NCBI GenBank assembly: GCA_037974335.1
Contig: CM075760.1
Location: forward strand, 19,858,291-19,922,290
Direction of reading: 5' to 3'
Length of the DNA stretch: 64,000 nt
Source: Prionace glauca
Lineage: Eukaryota; Chordata; Chondrichthyes; Carcharhiniformes; Carcharhinidae
Shown: positions 31,843 to 42,590 of the stretch, one piece after another
Numbering within the stretch: position 1 is the stretch's first letter
Layout of the letters: the number at the start of each line of letters is the position of its first letter
Notes under the pieces: model-generated
The model's database searches: none
Seen by the model: the letters and a program-made list of their open reading frames with translations, nothing else
What the model was told of the DNA's origin: nothing
Program-made: the position numbers and the translations under genes

Positions 31843-33119
31843 TTAATTCAAAAAGGACAATCCTCATGTGATGCAATATTACACGTTAGATTTCCCCAAT
31901 GGCTCCTTTATCCTGTGAAAATTAACACTGAAAGAAAACTGGTGGACTTATAATTAATTGAGCTGACAGGGAAACATGACATCGACATCAACCTTTGACA
32001 GAGAATTTATAGAATCCGAACGGACACGGTGATCAGGAAAGTTCTTTGTCAACATCCAAATCATTGCTGCTCATTTTATTGGCCACCGGCTGTAGAACAT
32101 TCACTGGTAGTGGGAACTCAGGATATTAGGACTTTGTGGCATATTGCACAATATCACAAAAATAAATGTTTTGTCTTCCATTAAACCAGGCCGTTTCTTC
32201 ACTCATTGGCAGCTATGAGAGCGACTGTTAAATAATCGAAATCAGATTGTGCTGGACAACAGAACATGGTGCTGATCAGGTATAAGAGAGGTTGTCTTTT
32301 TAAAGAGGTGCAGAACGCTTAGAATATTCCAGGTATCTGCGCTTTTCAAGACAATTGTATGATTTTATTTTACTTTTAATTATTTTCATTTTGGGGCCAT
32401 TGCACTGATCTCATTGGACTGAGGGGGTGGGGAGGTCAAAATCTCTTTCTTCCACGTCATGAAGTTACTCACAAAGTAACTTTAATTGTTGGAAGGACAT
32501 TTATTTGAAAGTTATACAAATGAAGTAGCATCTGGCCAATTTATCGTTCCCCATACTGTTTAATCACAGTGCAGCCCTTTAAAATATTTGCTTGGAAGGA
32601 ATACCATTTAAAAACCTGTCTTTATTATGGGAATCAAGCATTTATTGTATAACTGGATAAGTCCCATTTTATCCTTACATATTCGCGCTAATCTGTCCCA
32701 CGCAGTATTTGGCAGCAGTCCAACCTGCTGCCAACTACCCCAAGATATTGACAGGAAGCATCTGACGGTGTTTGTTCAGTAAGTCAAAGATCTGTTTCCT
32801 CAGTACTGAACAGTTGGCTGCAAGCCAACTTCAAACTCTTAGCATTGTCAATAGAGCCTATTTATAAACAAATCTGCCCAGCAACAACTGGAGGCAATCT
32901 TAATTATTATTTTTTAAAGCTGTAAACCTACATAAATGCTTCCCATTTCATTGGAAAAAAAAGCTACCCAGATTCTCTGGCACCTTGTTAGTAACAATGA
33001 TGATCTCTCCAACCCAACAATACACTGTGATGGATGGATAGAAATAAATACAGGCAGATTGTGAGAGTTGATTCAGAGAGGTGATATATCTTATACTGCA
33101 TAAATATGTAGGCTGGTGT

Positions 33120-33415
33120 TTTATTTCACTTTATTCTTCCACGGGACGTGGGGGTCCCTGAAAAGAACAACATTTATTTCCTGTGCTTAATTCCTTTTCA
33201 GCTGAGTGGTGTGTTAGGGCATCTCAGAAGGCATTGCCCAGTTATATATATGGCGGTCCATCTTGAGTTACACCCTGCTGAGGCCAAGTAGGGATGGCAG
33301 ATGTCCTTCATTGGGGAATCAGAGGGTTATCTCGTCGCTATCAGTATAAATCAAAATTTATTGATTGAATTCAAATTCCACCTGCTGCCATGGTCGGATT
33401 TAATCTCAATTTAAT
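33120..33415 (-). mobile_element. tRNA-headed SINE (group B), paralogue of 23.85 kb
   Basis: Same element and same place as in the VH flank copy 1 (TTATTCTTCCACGGGACGTG, TAGGGATGGCAGATGTCC, TTCAAATTCCACCTGCTGCC). It predates the flank duplication. Confidence 0.75.
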
Positions 33416-33442
33416 TCAATTTAATTTAATTTAATTTAATTC
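33410..33442. repeat. (TTTAA)n pentamer tract
   Basis: Six or so TTTAA units at the junction of the SINE and the LINE insertion. Confidence 0.85.
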
Positions 33443-33995
33443 CAGAGATTCACCACCCTTTGAGTGAAGAAGTTCTTCCTCAACTCCATTCTAAACTGCC
33501 GCCCCCCTCCTTATCTTGAGGCTGTGCCCTCTAGTCCTGCTGTCCTTTTTGAGCGGGAAGAATCTCTCTACTTCTCCCCTATCCATCCCCTTCATTATCT
33601 CATACGTCTCTGTAAGATCCCCCCTCATCCTTCTAAACTCCAATGAGGACAAACCCAATCTATTCAGCCTCTCTTCATAGTCCAACCCCCTCATCTCTGG
33701 TATCAGCCTAGTGAACCTCCTCTGCACTCCCTCCAAGGTCAAAATATCCTTGCACAAGTGCGGCGACCAAAACTGCACACAGTACTCCAGCTGTGGCCTC
33801 ACCAGTACCCTATACAATTGCAGCAAGACCCCCCTTCTTTTATATTCAATCCCCCTCGCTATGAAGGCCAACATCACATTTGCCTTCCTGACCACCTGCT
33901 GCACCTGCAGACTGGGTTTTTGCGACTCATGCACAAGGACCCCCTGGTCCCTCTGCTCCGTAGCATGCTGCAGCTTTTCGCCCTTTAAATAGTAA
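33440..33995 (-). mobile_element. CR1-type LINE 3' part
   Basis: A 147-codon open stretch on the minus strand contains VLVRPQLEYCVQFWSP, GVQRRFTRLIPEMRGLDYEE, SLEFRRMRGDLTETYEIM and KDSRTRGHSLKIR, the C-terminus of CR1-type ORF2 after the RT. The open frame suggests a young insertion. The extreme 3' tail is lacking. Confidence 0.88.
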
Positions 33996-34435
33996 TGCCT
34001 CCTACTATTATTTATTTTTGAGGATTTATTTATTTTTTATTTATTTACTTTTGTGAATTTTTCCTATTTATTTTTGTGAGTGGATAATTATTGGTAATAT
34101 TGGCGTCAGGCGATGATCACCTCCAAAAAGGGGGAATCTGACCGTTGCCCCTTGTCACTCAATGATATTGCAACACTGAATCAATAACTAACAACATCTT
34201 CGAGTTTACCATTGTCTAATCGCTGTGTTAGCTGGGTATATACATGCTCCAGCTGGAATATCAGCTCAGCCTGCTGTGAGTAACCCGCCTCCTAACTCCC
34301 CAAACCTGTGCACCACCTGCACGACACATGTTAGGAGACAAAAAGAGTTGTCTCCACTTACTTGAATAAATACAGCTCAAACAACATTCAAAAATCTTCA
34401 TCCCATTCAGGCCAAAGCAGCCGGCTTGACAGGTA
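33996..34435. other. AT-rich simple DNA
   Basis: 33995-34090 is TTTATT/TTTTTG-rich. The rest holds no gene. Confidence 0.5.
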
Positions 34436-34439
34436 TAGC

Positions 34440-34815
34440 ATTTGCAAATGCCCACTCCCTGCACCACACAGAGCATCATTATGTACCATCTACAAGTTTC
34501 ACTTCCGAACCTCACCAAGGCTCCTTAGGCAGCCACACGGTGGGTTGCCATCTGCAAGGAGAGGAGTAACAATTACCAGGGAATACCACCTATAAATTCC
34601 CCTCCAAGTTAGTCATATACCTGATGTGGAAATATATCATCCTTCCATCACTGTCACGGGACCGAGATCCTAGAACTCCCTGTGTAACAGGACCGTATGG
34701 GTATCTACACCACAGGGTCTGCAGCAATTCAAGAAGGTAGCTTACCACCAGTTTACTAAAGGCAATGAGGAATAGGCAACAAATACTGACTAGGCCAGCA
34801 ACGTCCATATCCCTT
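34440..34815 (+). mobile_element. Retroposon fragment (group C), longest copy
   Basis: Contains CCTCACCAAGGCTCCTTAGG, ACGGGACCGAGATCCTAGAA, GGTCTGCAGCAATTCAAGAA and AGGCAACAAATACTGACTAG. It is probably a LINE 3' end. Confidence 0.7.
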
Positions 34816-35159
34816 AAATTAAAACATCAACATATCAATGTTTATGAATGGATGATAACTAATGAACACAATTGGGCATCTTTGTAAATGTTTGGCAATT
34901 GATGAAAATAAATATCAACTTTCTGAACATTTATGACCTTCTTTTTCTCTGCCAGAAGATAGGTTCCATTCCACAGGAGATTCATGATTCAGAAACATCA
35001 CACTATCCGAAGACAAGGCGGATGGAAGAGATGGCAACATCTGTAGGTGTATCTCAATCATAACATTACGGGACAGGCCTTTGATAGGATGACAATTTTG
35101 TTACTCATCTGCTTGAAGACCGGGATTAAGCTGAAGCGCAGTGTTTTGTTTGTGTTGGG

Positions 35160-35290
35160 GTGATGGGTATCACCATGTATGGGTATGGGAATGTATGGGT
35201 ATGGTATGTATAGAGATATGTATATCTATATAGAGATATGTATAGAGATATGATATGTATAGAGATATACATATCATACCCATACATTGG
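35160..35290. repeat. TATAGAGATATG repeat with hairpin ends
   Basis: TATGGGTATGGTATGTATAG near 35193 is answered by ATACATATCATACCCATACA near 35266, around several TATAGAGATATGTA units. It could fold into a long AT-rich hairpin. Confidence 0.75.
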
Positions 35291-35539
35291 TGAATCTCAG
35301 TAAGACATTCGACACTAACATCAGGTCAGAGACTACAACATTTGGGGGAACTAAGCTCTCCATCAAAAAATTCTCGGTCTCTTTTATGACACAGAAAAGG
35401 AAAATTTACAAAACAACTGATAGCTTCATGGACAACACTTAGGGTTGAATCAACCTCTCAAAAATTGTCCTCCTCAGTCATCAACAAATGTGAACTATGA
35501 AAAAAAGACACCAAACTAAAATGAATAGAACAAAGAACA

Positions 35540-35815
35540 AAGAACAACACAGCACGGGAAACAGGCCCTTTGGCCCAACGAGCCCGCGCCACTATCTTAA
35601 CAATGTGTTTTTCCTCCTCCACCCTTGACCCGTGTCTATGCTTATGGTACCCCCATTGGAAACCAGATTAAGGGGAGAATAATTTAGGGACAATTTGTTA
35701 CACCAATCAGCCTAATAACACTTCTTTGGGGTGTGGGAGGAAATCAGAGCACCCGGAGGAAACCCACGCAACCACAGGGAGAATGTGCATGCCCCTCGTT
35801 AGACAACGAGGTGGA
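35540..35815 (-). mobile_element. HE1-like SINE (group A)
   Basis: Plus-strand reading shows CCCTTTGGCCCAACGAGCCC, then GTGTGGGAGGAAATCAGAGC, ACCCGGAGGAAACCCACGCA and GGGAGAATGTGCATG. The head is lost at about 35790, where a duplicated segment begins. Confidence 0.75.
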
Positions 35816-35995
35816 CCGACACACCTGTGGAGTGAAAGAGAAAAATATCAACACATGTAGTATTAGATTTCCAGTCACATCCCCAGGCTCTGATCCATAT
35901 TTAAAACAGTCTCCTGTGACTCTTCATCCCGATTTTCCTCATGTATCTATCAAAGTAAACTTTAAACAAGTCCATCGTGCCTGCCTCCACCACCT
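35788..35995. repeat. Direct repeat, copy 1
   Basis: Aligns with 36478-36678: CATGCCCCTCGTTAGACAAC, GAGGTGGACCGACACA, TCCATCGTGCCTGCCTCCAC. It spans the join between a SINE and a LINE 3' end. Confidence 0.75.
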
Positions 35996-36198
35996 TACTT
36001 GGCAGTGCATTCCATACCCCCACGACCCACTGTGTGAAAAACCTCCCTCTAGCATCCAAATTATACCTCTCCCCCCTCACCATAAGCCTGTGGCCTCTCG
36101 TGATATTTGTCTCCAATCTAAGTAAAAGCCTGCCACTCTTTACTCTGTCTATACCCTTCATTATTTTATACACCTCTATTAGATCCCCCCTCAATATC
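35900..36198 (-). mobile_element. CR1-type LINE 3' end
   Basis: Minus-strand frame LRGDLIEVYKIMKGIDRVK, then RGRFFTQWVVGVWNALPSK and VVEAGTMDLFKVYFDRYM. 5'- and 3'-truncated. Confidence 0.85.
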
Positions 36199-36204
36199 AA
36201 TAGT

Positions 36205-36395
36205 GTAGGGTCAATATTTTACACCAAACAGCCTAAGAGCTCATCTTTGGGGCGTGGGGAGGAAACCGGAGCGCCCGGAGGAAATCCACGCATCCACAAG
36301 GAGAATGTGCAAACTCCCACAGACACAGGCCCAAATCCATGCATCTGCACAGCCAGCAGTGCTAGTCACTGAGCTGTTGTGCTGTCCGTCTGCTG
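36205..36395 (-). mobile_element. HE1-like SINE fragment (group A)
   Basis: Plus strand GGGGAGGAAACCGGAGCGCC, CGGAGGAAATCCACGCATCC, AAGGAGAATGTGCAAACTCC, ending near CACTGAGCTGTTGTGC. Confidence 0.75.
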
Positions 36396-36477
36396 GTCCA
36401 GGATTAAGCACACACACCGACACGAAGTACTAGGCCACTCTCGAAACATCCAAGAGCAGCCCACGCACAACCCACCG

Positions 36478-36678
36478 TGTGCATGCCCCTCGTTTGACAA
36501 CAAGGTGGACCGACACATGTGGATTAAAAGAGACAAAACATGAACATGTAATACTACATTTCCAGTGTCATCCCGAAGCTCTGACCCTTTTTAATACCAT
36601 CTGCTATAACCCTCCATCCCTGTTTCGTTCATCTAAGCAAACCTTAAACGAGTCCAACGTGTCTGCCTCCACCACAAG
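36478..36678. repeat. Direct repeat, copy 2
   Basis: Partner of 35788-35995. After GTGTCTGCCTCCACCAC it switches to the 3' region of a different LINE (36.65 kb). Confidence 0.75.
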
Positions 36679-38230
36679 TTCTGTACAAGTGTAGCATTAG
36701 ACGCCAGCTCTAATACTCTATACCCCTCCCTATAAAGGCTAACATACCATAAGCTTTCTTCGCAACCTTCTCCACCTGTGTTGCCACCGTCAAAGACTTG
36801 TGAACTGGCACTCCCAGTTCCCTCTGCATTTCTATACACTTAATAGGTCTACCCTTTAACATGGAACTCTCCTCTACATTATTCCTTCCAAAATGCATCA
36901 CTTCGCATTTATCAAGATTAAATTCGATCTATTTATCTGCCCAATATACCAGCCAATCTATATCCTGCTGTATTGCCAGACACTGCTCCTCACTGGCCTC
37001 CAATCCTGCCATCTTTGTGTCACCTGCAAATTTGCTGATCACACCATGTACGCCCTCTTCCAAGTCATTTATATATATTACGAATAGAAGAGGTCCCAGT
37101 ACTGAGCCCTGCGGCACACCACTGGTGACAGACCTCCAGCTAGAAAAGGACCCTTCCACTACTATTCTCTGTCTCCTGTTAACTAGCCAGTTTTCAATCC
37201 ATCTAGATACTTTTCCCTGTATCCCATGAGCCTTAACCTTTTCAACCAACCTACCATGAGAGACTTTGTCAAACGCCTTACTGAAATCCATATAGGCAAC
37301 ATCAACGGCTTGTCCTTCGTCAACCGTTTTTGTCATCTCCTCAAAAAATTGTACCAGATTCGTAAGGCAAGACCTCCCCTTAACAAAGCCATGCTCCATA
37401 TCCCTAATCAGATCGCAATGCTCCAAATGCATAGACATCCTATCCCTAAGATTTTTTTCCAACAACTTTCCTACCACTGATGTCAAACTCACTGGGCTAT
37501 AATTACCAGGGTTATCCCAACTGCCCTTTTTAAACAACTGTACCACATTAACTACCCTCCAGTCCTCTGGGACCTCACCTGTGTCCAAAGAAGAGACAAC
37601 GATGTGCGTCAGAGGCCTAGCAATTTCATCTCTCGCCTCCCTAAGCAGCCTGGGATAAATACCATCAGGCCCTGGAGCTTTATCAGTTTTTATGCTGCCT
37701 AAAAACCCTAACACTTCTTCTCTCGTAATGGATATTTCCTTCAACTGGTCTACAGCTCCCTCCAAGACATTACAAGACACCAAGCCCCTCTCCTTCGTGA
37801 ATACCGACGCAAAGTATTCATTCAGGGTCTCCCCCATTCCTTCAGACTCTATGCACAGTTCCCCTCCTTTGTCCCTAAGAGGACCGAATTTCCCTCTAAC
37901 CATCCTTTTGTTCCTGATATAAGAGTGAAATGCCTTTGGATTTCCCTTAATCCTATCCGTCAAAGCCATTTTATGCCCCCTTTTCGCCCTTCTAACTCCC
38001 CTTTTGACCTCCCTCCTACTCTCTCTATATTCCTCCAGTGCTCTCTCCGTTCCCAGTTGCTTAGACCTAACACATGCCTCCCTCTCTTCCTGAACAAGTC
38101 CTCAATATCCCTTGTAATCCACAGCTCTCTAATCCTACCTTTCCCATCCTTCCTCTTAACTGGCACATGTCTTTCCTGCAACCTTTTCCGTTTTCCCTTG
38201 ATAGCCTCCCACTTGCCGACCGTGGACATG
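36650..38230 (-). mobile_element. CR1-type LINE with reverse transcriptase domain
   Basis: This is the best LINE in the window. A 346-codon open frame (37969-36929, minus) covers most of an RT: SIKTDKAPGPDGIYPRLL, then PVSLTSVVGKLLEK, DFSKAFDKVSHGRLVEK, SGVPQGSVLGPLLFVIYIND and KFAGDTKMAG. An upstream frame (38229-37960) ends in GKWEAIKGKRKRLQERHVP, and together they span the linker and RT of ORF2. The RT core motif should read F-A-D-D; here it is F-A-G-D, so a metal-binding Asp is gone and the copy is probably dead despite its open frame. The endonuclease and the 3' end are missing. The CR1 clade call rests on motif spacing and the shark repeat context. Confidence 0.9.
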
Positions 38231-38635
38231 TGATTACTGTGATTCTAACTTTTCTATTGGAAATGGAAGGATGCCGGTTTTAATTGTGATGTTGATTTGT
38301 AAACTATATGACATTTATCAGACAACACACAAAGACGCACACACACATATTCTGTCGTTCCCATTCTTCCCCACAAATTGTTTCCCTTTCACACACACAC
38401 ACACGTTTTCTTTTAACTTAAAACTACATCTTGGCTTCCTGGGAGTCTTCAGAGACTCAACTAAATTTCAAATGGAATGAGGAACATTTTCCCTAACGCC
38501 AAGTTTGCTGAGCTGGACATTAAAGGTCCCGTGGTCTCCAACAGCTCCCTGGGCAACATCCCTCCTTTTAACCAAAATCAACAAAAATACATTCCCATGG
38601 ATTGAGCCATTTTCACCTGATGCTGCCCTGGCAAC
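38231..38635. other. No gene recognised
   Basis: Includes a short (CA)n at 38.39 kb. Confidence 0.4.
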
Positions 38636-38639
38636 ATCG

Positions 38640-39460
38640 GGACATAGCCACAGGAGTAGGCCACTCAGCCCCTCGAACTGTCCCCACCATTTAATAAGAT
38701 CATGGCTGATCTGTGGCTGAATCCATTTTGGCTTCGCTAAGTCCATATCTCTTGAAACACCTGTTCAATTAAAGAAGACCTCAGACTTATATCTAACAAT
38801 TGTACCAGCTCCCACCGGCAATTGCCAAAGAGAGTTACAATCATTCACCTCTCTGGACTTGTACTAATGTTTTCTATCAACTCTCCTGAAAGGCCTTTCC
38901 CTATTTTTTTCAACGATGGCCTTTTAACCTCGAACCTTCAACTAATGGAAACAATCCTTCCCTGTACGTATTTCATTGGTTTCTACCAGAACAGCCCTCA
39001 ACCTTCTGAATTCGAGAGAAAAATGTCTAAATTCGTCTGATCTCTCCTCGCAACTTGCGTTGAACTCCGTCCAGAGTTAACATTTTTCCAAAGATATGTT
39101 GCCCATACTTGCTCACAGTACTCTAATTGGGATGGAACAAGGATTGTGCACAATTGGACACAACATCTGCCCCCGTATCCCCCAGTCCTTTGGATATGGA
39201 GGGAGGCATTCCATTGGTCTTAATGATTATTTTCTGCAGCAGATCGTAACATTTTAAGAAACTATGTGCCGAACCCCAAATCCTATTTGGCATCCACTAA
39301 ATTTAGCGTTGTCCCATCTAAAAATTATATCTTGATCTATCATTTGGATATTTGACTCTTTGTCCCATTATCTAAGCCCTTAATGAATATTGTAAATAAT
39401 TGAAGCCCCAGACAGATTCCTGCCGTACACCACTTCATCTGCAAAATTCAGCAACGGACA
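38640..39460 (-). mobile_element. Old CR1-type LINE, 3' half
   Basis: Plus strand shows CACAGGAGTAGGCCACTCAG, ACCATTTAATAAGATCATGG and, further in, the RT-derived segment CCCAGACAGATTCCTGCCGT. It is too decayed for open frames. Confidence 0.65.
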
Positions 39461-39644
39461 TGTACAATTCATTGCACCATAAATTTTGGCACCTTGCAGA
39501 AGGGGATGTGATATTACATTAATGAGTGTGAATTCTTGTTACATTGATACCATAGATCATACCTGACAATGATATTTTCGCACTAACTGTAATTATAAAG
39601 TTTTGCCAGCAGATGGAAATAAATCTTGGTGGGTTACATTACAT

Positions 39645-40010
39645 GAAGCATAAGAACATAAGAACATAAGAAATAGGAGCAGGAGTAGGCCATCTGGCCC
39701 TTCGAGCCTGCCCCGCCATTCAATAAGATCATGGCTGATCTGTCGTGACTCAGCTCCACCTTCCCGCCCTCTCCCCATAACCCTTAATCCCCTCTCTTAT
39801 CAAAAACCCATCAACCCGTTTCTTAAAAATATTTAGCGAGGCAGCCTCCACCACTTCAACGGGCAGAGAATTCCAGAGATTCACCACCCTTTGAGTGAAG
39901 AAGTTCCAACTCAACTCTTTCTAAACCGCCTCCCCTTTATCTTGAGGCTGTGCCCCCTAGTCCGACTGTCTTTTTTGAGCGGGAAGAGTCTCTCCACCTC
40001 TATCCTATCC
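39645..40010 (-). mobile_element. CR1-type LINE 3' end
   Basis: Ends in the tandem ATAAGAACATAAGAACATAA tail. The body matches 1.71, 33.44 and 57.46 kb (TTTAGCGAGGCAGCCTCCAC). Confidence 0.9.
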
Positions 40011-41285
40011 ATCACTGCCGCAATACACTGGACACTGCATCTGTTCATTTTGAATTGGCCTCCATATGTATATATGTTAGAATGGACCGAGTCCATGATT
40101 ATAATATATTATAACATATAGCACGCTGTTTAAACTGGTATTGCACCAGTACATGTCCATGTATACATCACCTAGATCTGAATTTTTCCAGGTAGGATCT
40201 AACTTTGCACTTCTACCACATACAGTTCTGAATGGTGGTGGACATTAAAACAATTAACAGCAGCAGGAGCCTCAAATAAAACCTCAATTCTTAATGATGT
40301 GGGAACTCAGCAACTGGAGAACAAAACTGAAACAATTGCTACAATCTTCCGCCAGAAGTGCCGAGAGGATTTTCCATCTCGGCCTCCTCCTGAGGTCCCC
40401 AGCATCACAGATGCCAGTTTCCAAGCAGCTCAATGCCTTTCACAGGATAAGATTGGAACAGGAGTAAGCCATTCGAGCCCGGGAGCCCGCTCCACCATGC
40501 AATATGATCATGATTGATTTGTGGCCTAACCCTGTGCTGAAAAGGTTGGACACTGCAAGGATTATTGGTCCTGACAATATTTCAGCAATAATAATGATGA
40601 TTTGTGCTCTGGAGCGAGCTGCGCACCGGCCAATCTATTAAAGTATAGCTACATCACTATCACATACCCAACAGTGTGGAAAATTAGCAGGCATGCTCAA
40701 TCGCAAAAGGAAGGGCAAATACATCCCGGCCAATTATCGTCCAATGCAATCTCACTCGATCAAAATAATAGAAAGTATCGAGGATCAACAGATCAGTAAT
40801 AATAATAATAATAATCTACTCAATGAAGCTCAGTCTGGGTTCCACTAGGAGCACTCGGTACCAGAAGTAATTTAAACTTAGTCCAAATATAGTGGAAATA
40901 GCTGTTTTAATGAGGTGAGAGTGCCCACCCTCCACATCAACACAACACTTGACCGATGATGGCATCAAGAACCCTGAGCCAATCTGCAGTCAATGTGGAT
41001 CCGGGGGTAAACTTTCCACTGGCTTCAGTCACACCGAGTACAGAGTAAGGTGGTTGGGGTTGTTGAAAGCCAATCAGCTCAGTCCCAGGGTATTGCTGCA
41101 GGAACTCCTCAGGATAGTGTGGCCTAATCTTCACCCTTCATTAGAAGGTCAGAAGTGGGATGTCCACTAATGATTGCACACTGTTCAGCACATTCGCGAC
41201 TCCTCAGATACTGGAGCAGTCCGTGTCCATATGCAGCAAGACTTCGAACACATTCAGGCTTTGGTTGAGGAGGGGAGAGTAACAT
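40011..41285. other. Mostly unrecognised DNA
   Basis: A minus-strand LINE tail lies at 40445-40545 (GGAACAGGAGTAAGCCATTC) and an (AAT)n tract at 40796-40815. 40.86-41.28 kb has short frames but no recognised domain; GCCAATTATCGTCCAATGCA near 40.73 kb resembles a LINE RT stretch. Confidence 0.4.
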
Positions 41286-41289
41286 TCAC

Positions 41290-41575
41290 GCCACACAGTG
41301 TCAGACAATGACCTCTTCAAGGAAGAGAGATTCCTGGCTTGGGTCACTGTCTGTACGGAGTCTGCACGTTCTCCCCGTGTCTATATGGGTTTCTTCCGGG
41401 TGCTCCGCTTTCCTCCCATAGTCCAAAAGACGCCCTGGTTAGGGTGCATTGGGCCGTGCTAAATTCTCCCTCAGTGTAACCCGAACAGATGCTGGAATGT
41501 GGCGACTCGGGAATTTTCACAGTAACTTCATTGCAGTGTTAACACAAAGTTATTTGTGACGAATGAACACATTTA
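41290..41575 (+). mobile_element. HE1-like SINE (group A)
   Basis: GTACGGAGTCTGCACGTTCT, CCCCGTGTCTATATGGGTTT and GTGCTCCGCTTTCCTCCCAT, with a tail TTTTCACAGTAACTTCATTG. The head is truncated. Confidence 0.8.
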
Positions 41576-42590
41576 ACATTTGGGACCCTGCGGTACCCCA
41601 CTGTTAGCTGACCGTCACTCGGAAGAAGACCCATTTATTTCCACTCTCTGTTTCTTATCTGTCAATGAATTCTATACCGAGGCCAACATATCACTCCCCA
41701 TCTCACGTGCTTTCATTGGGCCTACCAATATTTTATGAAGAGCCTTCTGAAATATCTTCTGAAAGTGCAAATACACCACGTAAACTGGTTGCATCCCTTC
41801 CCCTCCCTACCCGAAAGAACCCCCACTTCCCCCATCCCCACCTATTATTTACACCCTTAAAAAATGCAAGTAGTTTTGTTAAGATAAACATGTCTTTCTT
41901 AAACCCATACTGATTTCATCAAACTCCGTCCATGCTTTCCAAATATTTTCCTATCATGGATTTGATAACAATCTCTAACTGATGCTGAAATCAGTCTGTA
42001 ATTTATCAGTTTTATTCTCTCTTTCTCTGTATATATCGGGGTTACATTACCTGTAGGAACTGTTTCGGCCTGTATAGAATTTTAGAAGATGGGCAGCAAT
42101 GTATCCAACATTTCCTGGCCCATTTCCTTCCATATTCTGGGATTACCAGGCCCGAATGACCAACCAGAATTTCACCCTATTATTTTCCCCAGAATGCTTT
42201 TACTAATACTGGTTTCCCTCAATACCGTCTTACAACTACCCCCTTGGTTCCCGAACATTTCTGGGATGATACTTGTGTGAAGGTAGTGTCAAACTTAGTG
42301 TTCTATTCATTCAATATTTCTTTATTCCCCAATATACATTCCCTGGATTCGGGCTCTAAGGGATTTACATTTAACTTAACCAATCCTTCTCTCTTCAGAT
42401 ATTGATATAAACGGTTATAATTAATTTTTATGTTCCCTGCAATTTTACTTCCATTTTCTATTTCCCCCTCGATTATTTGGACTTTTTTTTGTTGAATTTT
42501 AAAAATCTCTGAAAACTCAGGCTTGTTTCTTCTTCTGGTAATTTTATGTAGCTTTTAACTAAGAAGTAACATTTCCTCCCCTGAAAGACA
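41575..42590 (-). mobile_element. Old CR1-type LINE, RT and linker region
   Basis: Plus strand GGGACCCTGCGGTACCCCAC, AACCCATACTGATTTCATCA, CGGGGTTACATTACCTGTAG and ATTCTGGGATTACCAGGCCC, all in the order seen in the elasmobranch LINE. No open frame. Its left end overlaps the right end of 38640-39460 in LINE coordinates, so the two may be halves of one insertion split by about 2.1 kb. Confidence 0.7.

Larger units (their letters stand above)
31120..33115. other. VH upstream flank, copy 2
   Basis: Paralogous to 22.86-23.85 kb but longer, because two SINEs entered (31.26 and 31.54 kb). Matches include GGTAGCTGTCACTGTAATTTGG near 31.17 kb and GTATTTGGCAGCAGTCCAACC near 32.71 kb. No gene. Confidence 0.75.

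Noticed and set aside
36929-37969. The 346-codon frame as a host gene
   Set aside because: Its motifs are those of a LINE reverse transcriptase, and fragments of the same element occur several times in the window.
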